Shown piece after piece: positions 1 to 6,468 of a stretch of DNA of 7,510 nucleotides; positions within the stretch are counted from its first letter, which is position 1, and every line of letters begins with the position of its first letter. Both the position numbers and the translations under genes were made by a program. Under the pieces are notes generated by a model. It was not told the origin of the DNA and ran no database searches. It saw only the letters and a list, made by a program, of their open reading frames with translations. The stretch is from AE-B3B sp964543295 (GTDB lineage: Bacteria > Aerophobota > Aerophobia > Aerophobales > AE-B3A), in the NCBI GenBank assembly GCA_964543295.1, contig CAZIXA010000066.1, forward strand, positions 1 to 7,510. The letters run 5' to 3'.

Positions 1-818
1 TCTGTTGCACAAATATTGGCTTAGCTGCTTATGAGTTAGGAGAAAAGGTGAGAGATGAATTTACCTCTGGTGTAATGGTAGGACAGATTCCCGAATTAGC
101 AAAGAAAGTAACTGAAGTATTGAAAAGTGCGGTTAGGATTCCTGTAGTTCCTAAAATCACACCAATTGCCCAAAAACTGACTGAGGTTGCTATAGCTTGT
201 GAAGAAGGTGGGGCTGATGGGATATCTGTTGCTGGCGGAGGGTCGAACGGGCTGCCTTCGTTAGACATTTATAATCAGGCAAGACCACTTATTCCTCTTC
301 TCAAAGGGGTAAGTTTTGATTGTCTTACAGGACCTTTTAATAAATTTGCTACCTATAAGGTTGTTGCTCAATTAGCTCGTAGTATTAAAATTCCCATAAT
401 TGCTTCTGGTGGCATAGAAAATTGGCGAGATGCAGCTGAGGCAATGATGTGGGGAGCAACATTGGTGTCTGCTACTACTTCAATAATGTGGAACGGTTTT
501 GAAGTAATTAAGAAAATTAATAAAGGGATTAAAAAATTCATGAAAGAACAGGGGTATTCCTCTTATGATGATTTTAGAGGAAAAGCATTACAGTATTTGA
601 CCACCCCTGATAAGATAAAGTTAATAGAAGGCGTGGCGGTTGTTAATGAAGAAAAGTGCAATGGCTGTTCTATCTGCCTAAGGCCCGGACATTGCACTGC
701 CATTGAAATATCCAATGGGAAAGCTCACATTAACGAAGATAAATGTTTGGGCTGTTCAATATGTACTACTATTTGCCCTCAAGGCGCTCTTAGTATGAGG
801 GAGATGGGTCAAAAATGA
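1..818 (+). CDS. PreA-like dihydropyrimidine/dihydroorotate dehydrogenase family protein with C-terminal 2x[4Fe-4S] domain (5'-truncated)
   Basis: The reading frame is open from base 3 to the TGA at 816-818, so the gene enters from outside the window. The GTG at 48 is internal: the codons before it (CCTNIGLAAYELGEK) already continue the family's loop after the flavin-site motif. The visible part holds the second half of an FMN-binding TIM barrel: a GQIPELAKKVTEV helix, the IPVVPKITP strand, the GGADGISVAGGG loop, and the FMN-phosphate segment IIASGGIENWRDAAEAMMWGA near 400-465. A ferredoxin domain follows (about 645-795) with cysteines spaced C-x2-C-x2-C-x5-C and C-x2-C-x2-C-x3-C-P. In the PreA/DPD family these domains pass electrons between FMN and Fe-S clusters to reduce or oxidise pyrimidines. 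The substrate here is unknown, and PreA-like paralogues of other function are common. No partner flavoprotein (PreT-like) is visible. It is probably a cytoplasmic enzyme of a neighbouring operon. Confidence 0.85.
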   Translation, partial: CCTNIGLAAYELGEKVRDEFTSGVMVGQIPELAKKVTEVLKSAVRIPVVPKITPIAQKLTEVAIACEEGGADGISVAGGGSNGLPSLDIYNQARPLIPLLKGVSFDCLTGPFNKFATYKVVAQLARSIKIPIIASGGIENWRDAAEAMMWGATLVSATTSIMWNGFEVIKKINKGIKKFMKEQGYSSYDDFRGKALQYLTTPDKIKLIEGVAVVNEEKCNGCSICLRPGHCTAIEISNGKAHINEDKCLGCSICTTICPQGALSMREMGQK

Positions 819-897
819 AGAAGAGGAGGTGAATAGCTACTTTAAAGACAAGGTGATGAAGTAGGTAGGCCGATCTATTTTGGGGAAAGGAAGTTTT

Positions 898-941
898 CTA
901 AAAAGGGAGAAAGCGCTGGAAAATTAATTTCTCCTTTTTAG
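898..941 (+). terminator. Bulged inverted repeat, possible terminator or attenuator
   Basis: The left arm CTAAAAAGGGAGAAA (898-912) pairs with TTTCTCCTTTTTAG (928-941), giving 14 base pairs with one bulged G and a 15-base loop. The inner GGAGAAA/TTTCTCC stem is followed directly by five Ts (935-939), so a shorter hairpin plus T-run could act as a weak intrinsic terminator for the PreA-like gene. There is no T-run after the full-length stem. The position, 40 bases before the binding-protein start, would also suit an attenuator or operator. The loop holds GAAAGCGCT, which resembles one half of a LacI-family operator, but the other half is not matched. Confidence 0.4.
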
Positions 942-970
942 GAGTTTTCACCCAAGGATAAACTAAGTCA

Positions 971-977
971 GGAGGAG
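971..977 (+). promoter_or_regulatory. Shine-Dalgarno of the binding-protein gene
   Basis: GGAGGAG lies a few bases upstream of the ATG at 982. Strength and spacing both support that ATG over the in-frame ATG five codons in, and they fit high expression of the binding protein. Confidence 0.75.
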
Positions 978-981
978 AAAA

Positions 982-2271
982 ATGGGTAAAAGAATGAAAA
1001 AGAATAAGAGAAGTAAGAGAATAAAGATGATTTTATTGATACTATGTGTGACGTTGTTTGTTGGGATCGTGTCCAGCTTAATTCCCGCTTTAGCTCAGGA
1101 AAAAAAGACAACAATAAGTTGGTGGTTTGGCAGTTGGTATGAAGCAACAGCAAAAAAACTTATTCCAATATTTGAGAAGGAGAACCCAGATGTTAAGGTA
1201 TCCTTAGTACCGCTACCGTGGACGGGTATGTCTGACAAGCTTTACGCATCGCTTTCAATAGGGAAGCCAGGGGATGTAGTGAATGTGAACATAGCCTGGT
1301 TCACATCATTCGCAGCGAGGGGTTTCTTTAGAAACTTAGATGGACATATTAATGAGTTAAACAAAGATGATTTTTTTGAAGGAAATTGGAAAGGGGGTTT
1401 ATACAAGGATAGCCTTTACGGTATCCCATATAGAACCGACTCTTTTGTTCTATTTTATAATAAGGATATGTTTAGAAAAGTAGGGCTTTCTCCGGAAAAA
1501 CCACCTGAGAATTGGGAAGAATTGCTTAGTTATGCCAAAAGGTTAACTATACCCGAAGAAGGAAAGTATGGATTTGTCATAATAGGCAACGGTCCCACGT
1601 ACGTTTCCTTCTATACGCCTATGTATATATGGCAAAATGAGGGAGCCGTACTAAATGAAGATAGAACAAAGGCGGTAATTAATCAGAAACCCGCTGTTGA
1701 AGCAGTGCGATTTTGGGCAGAGTTATTCACTAAACACCAAGTTGTGCCTAAAAATACTCTCGCTGTAGATGAAGATGTTGCAAAAAGTTTATTCCTGAGT
1801 GAAAAGGTTGCTATGCTTGTAATGTCGCCTTTTTATTTGCAGGTAATAGAGGAGCAAGCGTCCCATCTTCTTGAGCAAAACATGGTGGGTACTGCTCTTC
1901 TCCCGAGAGGCAAGCAGTACGCAACTACCATAAGCCAGTGGAATATAACAATTCCTGAGCGAGCAAAAAATCCTGAGGAAGCCTGGAGATTTATTAAATT
2001 TTTCACACGAACGGATATTATGGCAGAGTTTGAGCGGACGCTTCCAACAAGAGAGTCTGCGGCTAAATATCCGCGTTTTCACACTAAACTTATGGAACCG
2101 GCTGTAGAGATGTTAAGATATGGTCATTTACCACCACAGATACCAGAGTGGACAAAAATACAACAGAGGATATACGAGGAATTACAAAATGTACTGCTTG
2201 AGAATAAAAGTGCTCAGCAGGCAATGAATGATGCCGCGAGAGAAATAAATATAATGCTTGCAGGTAGTTAA
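982..2271 (+). CDS. Extracellular solute-binding protein, family 1 (carbohydrate ABC importer)
   Basis: A 429-residue secreted sugar-binding protein of the MalE/UgpB-like family 1. It should capture substrate outside the membrane and deliver it to the MalF/MalG permeases encoded downstream. The N-terminus is a classical Sec signal peptide: a very basic n-region (residues 1-15, MGKRMKKNKRSKRIK), a hydrophobic core at about 16-34, and PALA-QE with likely cleavage after Ala38. There is no lipobox cysteine, so it is either free or held by its periplasm or wall context. Mature features typical of the family are ISWWFGSW at the start, IFEKENPDVKV in the first lobe, and the segment YGIPYRTDSFVLFYNKDMF followed by VGLSPEKPPENWEELLSYAKRL. 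The C-terminal helix has QNVLLENKSAQQAMNDAA. The length matches the family. Substrate cannot be read from the sequence; aromatic residues near the lobes (WWFGSW, YIWQNE) suit a sugar. It is the first gene of the likely transporter operon. Confidence 0.93.
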   Translation: MGKRMKKNKRSKRIKMILLILCVTLFVGIVSSLIPALAQEKKTTISWWFGSWYEATAKKLIPIFEKENPDVKVSLVPLPWTGMSDKLYASLSIGKPGDVVNVNIAWFTSFAARGFFRNLDGHINELNKDDFFEGNWKGGLYKDSLYGIPYRTDSFVLFYNKDMFRKVGLSPEKPPENWEELLSYAKRLTIPEEGKYGFVIIGNGPTYVSFYTPMYIWQNEGAVLNEDRTKAVINQKPAVEAVRFWAELFTKHQVVPKNTLAVDEDVAKSLFLSEKVAMLVMSPFYLQVIEEQASHLLEQNMVGTALLPRGKQYATTISQWNITIPERAKNPEEAWRFIKFFTRTDIMAEFERTLPTRESAAKYPRFHTKLMEPAVEMLRYGHLPPQIPEWTKIQQRIYEELQNVLLENKSAQQAMNDAAREINIMLAGS

Positions 2272-2300
2272 TAACAATGATGGATGATGTTTATCTATTT

Positions 2301-2344
2301 ATCACCCCCCTTATAAATATCTTCTGTATTATAAGGGAGGTGAT
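2301..2344 (+). promoter_or_regulatory. Intercistronic hairpin that sequesters a strong Shine-Dalgarno
   Basis: ATCACCCCCCTTATAA (2301-2316) and TTATAAGGGAGGTGAT (2329-2344) pair over 16 positions with one C/A mismatch, around a 12-base loop. The right arm contains GGGAGGTGAT, nearly the full complement of the 16S rRNA 3' end. The left arm therefore looks like that 3' end itself (GATCACCTCC-like). It sits between the binding-protein stop and the aminotransferase. Known roles for hairpins at this place in ABC operons include protecting the abundant upstream binding-protein mRNA (as with malE) and lowering translation of the next gene. Which role applies here is inference. There is no T-run after it, so a simple terminator is unlikely. 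Confidence 0.7.
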
Positions 2345-2350
2345 GGAAGT

Positions 2351-2389
2351 ATGAAGGAACTTATAGATGATAAAGAAAGTGGTCATTAG
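2351..2389 (+). CDS. Possible 12-codon leader ORF overlapping the aminotransferase start
   Basis: ATG at 2351 encodes MKELIDDKESGH and stops at TAG (2387-2389). It stands about ten bases after the GGGAGGTGAT of the hairpin, a strong ribosome-binding arrangement. It runs in a different frame from the aminotransferase and ends 20 bases inside it. It also contains AAGGA (2354-2358), which serves as the Shine-Dalgarno for the aminotransferase ATG at 2367. Translating the mini-ORF could open or re-initiate translation of the enzyme (translational coupling). No composition signature of an attenuator peptide is seen. It may be chance; no homology can be claimed for 12 residues. Confidence 0.3.
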   Translation: MKELIDDKESGH

Positions 2390-3629
2390 GAGAGAGCCTA
2401 TAAGAACAAGGCCTTTTCCTACCACTGAAAATTCTTCTGGAAGAGACCTGGGAAAAGAGGAAAAAAGATTGTTGGCTGAGGTAATTGACTCGGGTCGTCT
2501 AAATAGAGTGGTAGGAAGCAAAGTTTGCCAATTGGAGAAGGAGTTTACTCAGAAGTATGGAGTAACACATGCTATTGCCTCTACCTCTGGAACCGCTGCT
2601 ATCCATATTGCCTTGAGTGCTTTAGGCCTAAACCCAGGGGATGAAGTTATCACCTCCCCCATTTCGGATATCGGAACTGTAATCCCCATTCTTTTATGTA
2701 ATTGTATCCCTATCTTCGCAGACGTAGATCCCTTAACTAATAATCTTCTAGCTGAGGAGGTTAAAAAAAGGGTAACAAGTAAAACAAAGGCAATCATTGT
2801 CCCCCATCTTTTTGGCCAGCCAGCAGACTTAGATCCTATTTTGGAGATGGCGGGAAGCTGTAACCTCTATTTGATTGAGGATTGCTGTCAAGCGCATTTA
2901 GCTGAATATAAAGGTAAAAAAGTGGGAACAATGGGAGACTTAGGTTGTTTCAGTTTTCAGCAGTCAAAGCAGATGACCACAGGTGATGGAGGGATGACAA
3001 TAACTAATAATGATCAACTAGCCGATAAAGCCAGACTCGTCGCTGACAAGGCATGGCCAAGACGAAAAGGAAGAGTTCATCCGTTCCTCGGATTTAACTA
3101 TCGAATGACTGAACTACAAGGAGCAGTAGGACTGGCTCAACTAGCGAAACTAGAATCAATTGTCCAGAGGAGAAGGAAAATGGCTCGTTTTTTAACTAAC
3201 CGAATTAAAGAGATCTTGGGCATTATCCCCCCAAAGATCATTCCCGGAGTTCTTCATTCTTGGTGGGTGTATCCCTTCAGCATTGATAGTGGCCTATTAA
3301 ATGTTTCACCTTCAGATTTTGGAAAAACTTTAAATGCGGAAGGGGTCCCGGTACGTCTTGGTTTTATTCCTAATCCCCTCTTCGAGTACGGAGTAATCAG
3401 AGAGAGGAGGGCATATGGTACTTCTCGATGTCCCTGGAGTTGCCCTAGAGCAAGAAAGAATATTCAATATCGAAAGGCAGAATATCCCTGTACTAAAAAG
3501 GCATTAGAGGAATTGTTACTGATAAATTGGAATGAGGGAATATCTAAGAAGGATGTCTTGGATATTGCTAGGGGAATAGAAAGGGTGGCCAATTTTTACA
3601 GAAGAAAAGTTAGAAGGAATAAAGCATGA
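2367..3629 (+). CDS. DegT/DnrJ/EryC1/StrS family PLP-dependent sugar aminotransferase
   Basis: A complete 420-residue type I-fold aminotransferase. The family transfers an amino group, usually from glutamate or glutamine, onto a keto-sugar or keto-cyclitol using PLP in the cytoplasm. Visible family marks are the N-terminal PIRTRPFPT segment, SGRLNRVVGSKVCQLEKEF, the phosphate-cup ASTSGTAAIH (residues 71-80), GDEVITSPIS, ADVDPLTNNL, and IIVPHLFGQPADLDPI. They continue with the pyridine-nitrogen aspartate D172 in IEDCCQAH, the Schiff-base lysine K201 in CFSFQQSKQMTTGDGGM, and the dimer-contact motif FNYRMTELQGAVGLAQL. The C-terminal part, with CPWSC and a closing LLLINWNEGISKKDV, resembles the subgroup that includes cyclitol (scyllo-inosose) aminotransferases. 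The ATG at 2367 has AAGGA eight bases upstream and gives the usual N-terminus. Its stop overlaps the next permease start (ATGA), so they are translationally coupled. The exact substrate is unknown; the link to imported sugar is inference. Confidence 0.92.
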   Translation: MIKKVVIRREPIRTRPFPTTENSSGRDLGKEEKRLLAEVIDSGRLNRVVGSKVCQLEKEFTQKYGVTHAIASTSGTAAIHIALSALGLNPGDEVITSPISDIGTVIPILLCNCIPIFADVDPLTNNLLAEEVKKRVTSKTKAIIVPHLFGQPADLDPILEMAGSCNLYLIEDCCQAHLAEYKGKKVGTMGDLGCFSFQQSKQMTTGDGGMTITNNDQLADKARLVADKAWPRRKGRVHPFLGFNYRMTELQGAVGLAQLAKLESIVQRRRKMARFLTNRIKEILGIIPPKIIPGVLHSWWVYPFSIDSGLLNVSPSDFGKTLNAEGVPVRLGFIPNPLFEYGVIRERRAYGTSRCPWSCPRARKNIQYRKAEYPCTKKALEELLLINWNEGISKKDVLDIARGIERVANFYRRKVRRNKA

Positions 3630-4537
3630 AAGTATATGGAAGGATCAGCATTTACAAACACTTAGAAGGTCGTCTGCTAGGAAGGTATGTTGGGTTATTA
3701 TTTGCATTACCATGTATATTAATAATAGCTATTGTATTTTTTTATCCGATGTATAGGGTCTTTATTTTAAGCTTTTCAAAATTTGAAATAACATCACTAA
3801 CTATTCACTTTACCGGTATTAATAATTATCTGAATGTATTTAAAAGCTCTTACTTTTGGCAAACGATGAGAAATTCTCTTATTTGGACAAGTGGATCCAC
3901 TTTCTTTCAGTTTCTCTTGGGATTTTCTGCAGCGTTAATACTGAATCAAAAATTTATTGGTCGAATTATTTTTAGAGCTTTCATCATACTTCCGTGGACC
4001 GTTTCAGGTGTCGTGCTTGCGTATGCATGGAAGTGGTTGTATGATTCCGACTACGGCATGATTAACGGTATCCTTTCTTGGTTGGGGTTACAGAGTTGGT
4101 CCACTTCATGGCTTGGGGAACCAAGGATAGCTTTATCCGCTGTTTTAGTTGCAAACGTTTGGTGGATTTACCCTTTTGCGATGCTGATAATGTTAGCAGG
4201 GCTTCAAGGTATCCCTGAAGAGCTGTATTCAGCGGCTAAAATTGATGGGGCAGGTGCATGGCAACTATTTAGATACATAACAGTCCCCATGTTAAAGAAC
4301 GCAATAGTAGTAGTTACCCTCCTTTTAGCAATATGGTCGCTTAATTCCTTTACATTAATACATATAATGACAAGGGGAGGACCGGTAAGGAGTAGCGAAA
4401 TTTTTGCTAACTATATTTATAGAGAGGCCTTTACTTATTATAATTTTGAGATGGCATCGGCTGCTTCTATCGTTCTGGTTATTTTTGGATTGGTTTTTAT
4501 TGCTTCGTATTTACGTTTAACCAAGTCACAAATATAG
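3626..4537 (+). CDS. Sugar ABC transporter permease, MalF/UgpA type
   Basis: A 303-residue inner-membrane permease of the binding-protein-dependent CUT1-type importers. It should form a heterodimer with the MalG-type protein encoded next and take substrate from the binding protein encoded upstream. Six hydrophobic segments lie near residues 20-42, 82-107, 113-136, 167-195, 224-245 and 277-297. The EAA loop that contacts the ATPase is at 198-221 (EELYSAAKIDGAGAWQLF, then RYITVP), with the conserved glycine of IDGAG. LSFSKF after the first segment and IMTRGGP before the last are usual family marks. The ATG at 3626 overlaps the aminotransferase TGA by four bases and has AGAAGGAA upstream. The length matches the family. 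It is clearly paralogous to the permease at 6441-7325. Confidence 0.93.
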   Translation: MKVYGRISIYKHLEGRLLGRYVGLLFALPCILIIAIVFFYPMYRVFILSFSKFEITSLTIHFTGINNYLNVFKSSYFWQTMRNSLIWTSGSTFFQFLLGFSAALILNQKFIGRIIFRAFIILPWTVSGVVLAYAWKWLYDSDYGMINGILSWLGLQSWSTSWLGEPRIALSAVLVANVWWIYPFAMLIMLAGLQGIPEELYSAAKIDGAGAWQLFRYITVPMLKNAIVVVTLLLAIWSLNSFTLIHIMTRGGPVRSSEIFANYIYREAFTYYNFEMASAASIVLVIFGLVFIASYLRLTKSQI

Positions 4538-4554
4538 TTGAGGTAATTCCTCAA
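4538..4554 (+). repeat. Short perfect hairpin just after the MalF stop codon
   Basis: TTGAGG and CCTCAA form a perfect 6-bp stem around TAATT, starting at the first base after the TAG stop of the permease gene. No T-run follows, so it is a weak candidate for a processing or pausing hairpin in the 105-base gap before the MalG-type gene. Confidence 0.35.
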
Positions 4555-4630
4555 AGCAATTGGCAATTTTAGATGGGTGTTGTTTGATTTACAGTTTTGA
4601 TTTTAAAAAAAAGAAGCAGGGACTATCTTT

Positions 4631-4637
4631 GGAGGGG
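4631..4637 (+). promoter_or_regulatory. Shine-Dalgarno that locates an ATT start codon
   Basis: GGAGGGG is the only strong ribosome-binding sequence before the MalG-type frame. It lies five bases before ATT at 4643. The first standard start in that frame, ATG at 4730, is more than 90 bases further on and has no purine-rich site before it (its upstream is TTTTCCCAATTCTATGG). Confidence 0.65.
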
Positions 4638-4642
4638 TCGAA

Positions 4643-5476
4643 ATTAAGAAGTCATTTTTCTTTAAAAATGTAATAATATACGGGGGCGCAATAGGATTTG
4701 CCGCTTTTAGTTTTTTCCCAATTCTATGGATGCTTAGTACAAGTTTTAAACTACCTGTTGAGATATTCAGTTTACCCCCTAAATGGATACCGGGAGTACC
4801 TACATTTAGTAATTATATTCGGACTTTGACATGGTCATTTATATTGCGAACTATCATGAACAGTTTGATAATAGCAACATTCTCAACGACAATTAGCCTA
4901 ATTATTGCAACTACAGCAGCTTATGGTTTCGCTAGATTCAACTTTCCTGCAAAAAGAATTGGACTGTTACTGATACTAGCTAGTCGGATTCTTCCAAGGG
5001 CGACTATTATCATCCCTTTAGTTCTTATAATGGGAAGACTGGCTTTACTCGATACTTACACAGGACTGATTATTGTATACATTATCATAAGTATGCCATT
5101 ATCTGTATGGTTTCTCACTGCTTTTTTTAAAGATGTTCCGTTAGAGCTAGAGGAAGCTGCAAGGTTAGACGGATGTGGTAGGTTAGGTGTGCTCTGGCGA
5201 ATTATTGTCCCTATTTCTATTCCTGTTATTTTTGCAGTAGGCATTTATTGTTTCATTTTAGCGTGGAATGAATTCATGCTGGCCTTGGTTCTTACAGACA
5301 GCTTGCACGCACGACCGGTAACGGTAGGTATAACGTACTATATTAAAGAAAGTATGGTCGATTGGGGTGGATTAATGGCTTGCTCTATATTAGTAACGGT
5401 GCCACCGATGCTAGTTTTTCTATTTTTACAGAGATATTTTATAAAAGGGCTAACTACAGGAGCTTTAAAGGGTTAA
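4643..5476 (+). CDS. Sugar ABC transporter permease, MalG/UgpE type, probable ATT start
   Basis: A 277-residue inner-membrane permease if read from ATT at 4643, and the expected partner of the MalF-type protein just upstream. The frame is open from 4607 (TAA at 4604-4606), yet between there and 4730 it contains no ATG, GTG, TTG or CTG. Starting at ATG 4730 would give 248 residues and cut away the first membrane helix. The upstream codons clearly encode that helix: MKKSFFFKNVIIYGG, then AIGFAAFSFFPILWMLSTSF, the usual MalG N-terminus. GGAGGGG sits just before the ATT. Further membrane segments lie near 70-97, 105-130, 139-162, 190-215 and 242-265. The EAA loop is at about 168-190 (LELEEAARLDGCGRLGVLWR, then IIVP). 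The closing RYFIKGLTTGALKG is a family hallmark. A mutated start or sequence error (ATG to ATT) cannot be excluded. Confidence 0.88.
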   Translation: MKKSFFFKNVIIYGGAIGFAAFSFFPILWMLSTSFKLPVEIFSLPPKWIPGVPTFSNYIRTLTWSFILRTIMNSLIIATFSTTISLIIATTAAYGFARFNFPAKRIGLLLILASRILPRATIIIPLVLIMGRLALLDTYTGLIIVYIIISMPLSVWFLTAFFKDVPLELEEAARLDGCGRLGVLWRIIVPISIPVIFAVGIYCFILAWNEFMLALVLTDSLHARPVTVGITYYIKESMVDWGGLMACSILVTVPPMLVFLFLQRYFIKGLTTGALKG

Positions 5477-5714
5477 GTGATTTTGCCTCCTAAAAGTTAC
5501 TCCAGTGACAAAACCAAGAATTCTAGGTAGGAGGTTCGTTATTGCTGTGATTTAAGGGAACAGAGCCTTCTTTCCAACTTATCTTAGAATGGGAAGAGAG
5601 CGTATAGAAAAACCAAAAGAGTCGAGTGGTATAAATAATATCAATGAGTGATAACTATTAGCGGCGCAAGGCTGTCAAACTACAATAGATTTATTAAAGA
5701 AGGAAGATCCTGCG
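5477..5714. other. Intergenic spacer without a convincing gene
   Basis: This 238-base stretch contains no ORF with family character on either strand. It holds a 7-base inverted repeat, CCTCCTA (5486-5492) and TAGGAGG (5528-5534). The right arm is itself a Shine-Dalgarno-like sequence but no sensible ORF follows it. No confident -35/-10 pair is seen; TATAAATAATA around 5630 lacks a -35. The end holds GAAGGA (5699-5704), the ribosome-binding site of the broken UroD-like gene. Confidence 0.5.
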
Positions 5715-6468
5715 ATGATTGAACTAACTCAAAGGGAACGGGTTCTTAGGGCAATTAATCATGAAGAACCGGATAAGATTCCGATTGATTTCGGTGCGAC
5801 GTATGCCATCAGTATTCATATCGATGCTCACCGAGACTTAATAGCACATTTGGGCATAAAAGACAATGACACGTGACCCAGAGATTCGCCAATGGTCCCA
5901 AATGATTGTAAACCCCTGCGAGAAGCTTAGAAAGAAGTTTCATGCTGATATCTATGGAAGTGAACCTGGTTCCCCGACGAGGTGGAGGGGAGGAATTAAC
6001 CTTCGAGACAATATGTGGGTTGACCACTTCGGTGTTAAATATCAAAAACCCAGAGACAGTTATTATTATGAAGTTGTTGAGTCGCCTTTGCAAGGAAAGT
6101 CCTTAGATTATATCTTAAACAAATATCGTTGGCCTGACCCTTATGATCTGGGTTGGGTATCTGGCCTGAGACAAAAGGCACATCACCTTTGCAAAAACAG
6201 TGGCTCGGCTTTGATTATGCTTTCTCCAGGTGGAGGGATTTTTGGGACCTCTGCTTTTCTTAGGGGATATGAAGATCTTCTTTATGAGGTATTGTTAAAT
6301 CAAGATATCGTCCTGGCCCTTCGAGATAAGTTGTTAGAATTTTTTGTTGGTTATTGGGATAGCGTTTTAGATAAAGTTGGGGAATATATTCAAGTAGTTC
6401 AAATCAGGGAGAATTTTCTCGGGATACTGGAAGCAACTAAATGCATAGCCCTAATAAGGTTGGTGTAA
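5715..6468 (+). pseudogene. UroD/MtaA-like (uroporphyrinogen decarboxylase family) gene, frameshifted and C-terminally truncated
   Basis: The ATG at 5715 opens with the family's characteristic N-terminus: TQRERVLRAINHEEPDKIPI, then DFGATYAISIHIDAHRDLIA and HLGIKDND. That frame ends at TGA 5874-5876. The same protein continues one base over from about 5869: RDPEIRQWSQMIVNPCEKL, HADIYGSEPGSPTRW, DHFGVKYQKP, YYEVVESPL, YRWPDPYDLGWVSGLR, LSPGGGIFGTSAFLRGYEDL, and DKLLEFFVGYWDSVLDKVGEYIQVVQI. A one-base insertion (or two-base loss) around 5862-5875 explains the break. Similarity then fades after VVQIRENFLG (about 6423) and the frame stops at 6466-6468, inside the next permease gene. Only about 235 of the usual 340-400 residues remain, and the C-terminal third is absent. 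In MtaA-type methyltransferases that part carries the zinc-binding His/Cys residues. Relatives of this type sit near sugar transporters in many anaerobes; the original role here is unknown. Confidence 0.82.

Noticed and set aside
48..50. GTG start for the PreA-like gene with AGGAGAA upstream
   Set aside because: The frame is open to base 3 and the codons before the GTG continue the family's conserved loop. Starting here would lose more than half of the FMN barrel.
968..2082. Antisense ORFs across the binding-protein gene
   Set aside because: They lie opposite a well-supported coding gene, have no family character and no ribosome sites; they are shadows of the sense codons. The same holds for the minus-strand ORFs at 29-268, 2291-2797, 5056-5244 and 5809-6093.
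4605..4612. Slippage on the run of eight A as an alternative way to start the MalG-type frame
   Set aside because: The short frames leading into the run from standard starts (ATG 4573, GTG 4577) stop before it, so slippage would not give a translated fusion.
4730..4732. ATG as the start of the MalG-type permease
   Set aside because: It lacks a ribosome site and would remove the first transmembrane helix, which is encoded in frame directly upstream.
5477..5515. Rho-independent terminator after the MalG-type gene (TTTTG and CAAAA flanking GTTAC/GTGAC)
   Set aside because: The stems are only five pairs each, include a wobble, are poorly placed relative to one another and have no T-run.
5866..6468. 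The 200-codon frame beginning ATGACACGTGAC as an independent small protein
   Set aside because: Its first residues align to the middle of a UroD-like protein, there is no ribosome site before it, and the missing N-terminus is present just upstream in the neighbouring frame.
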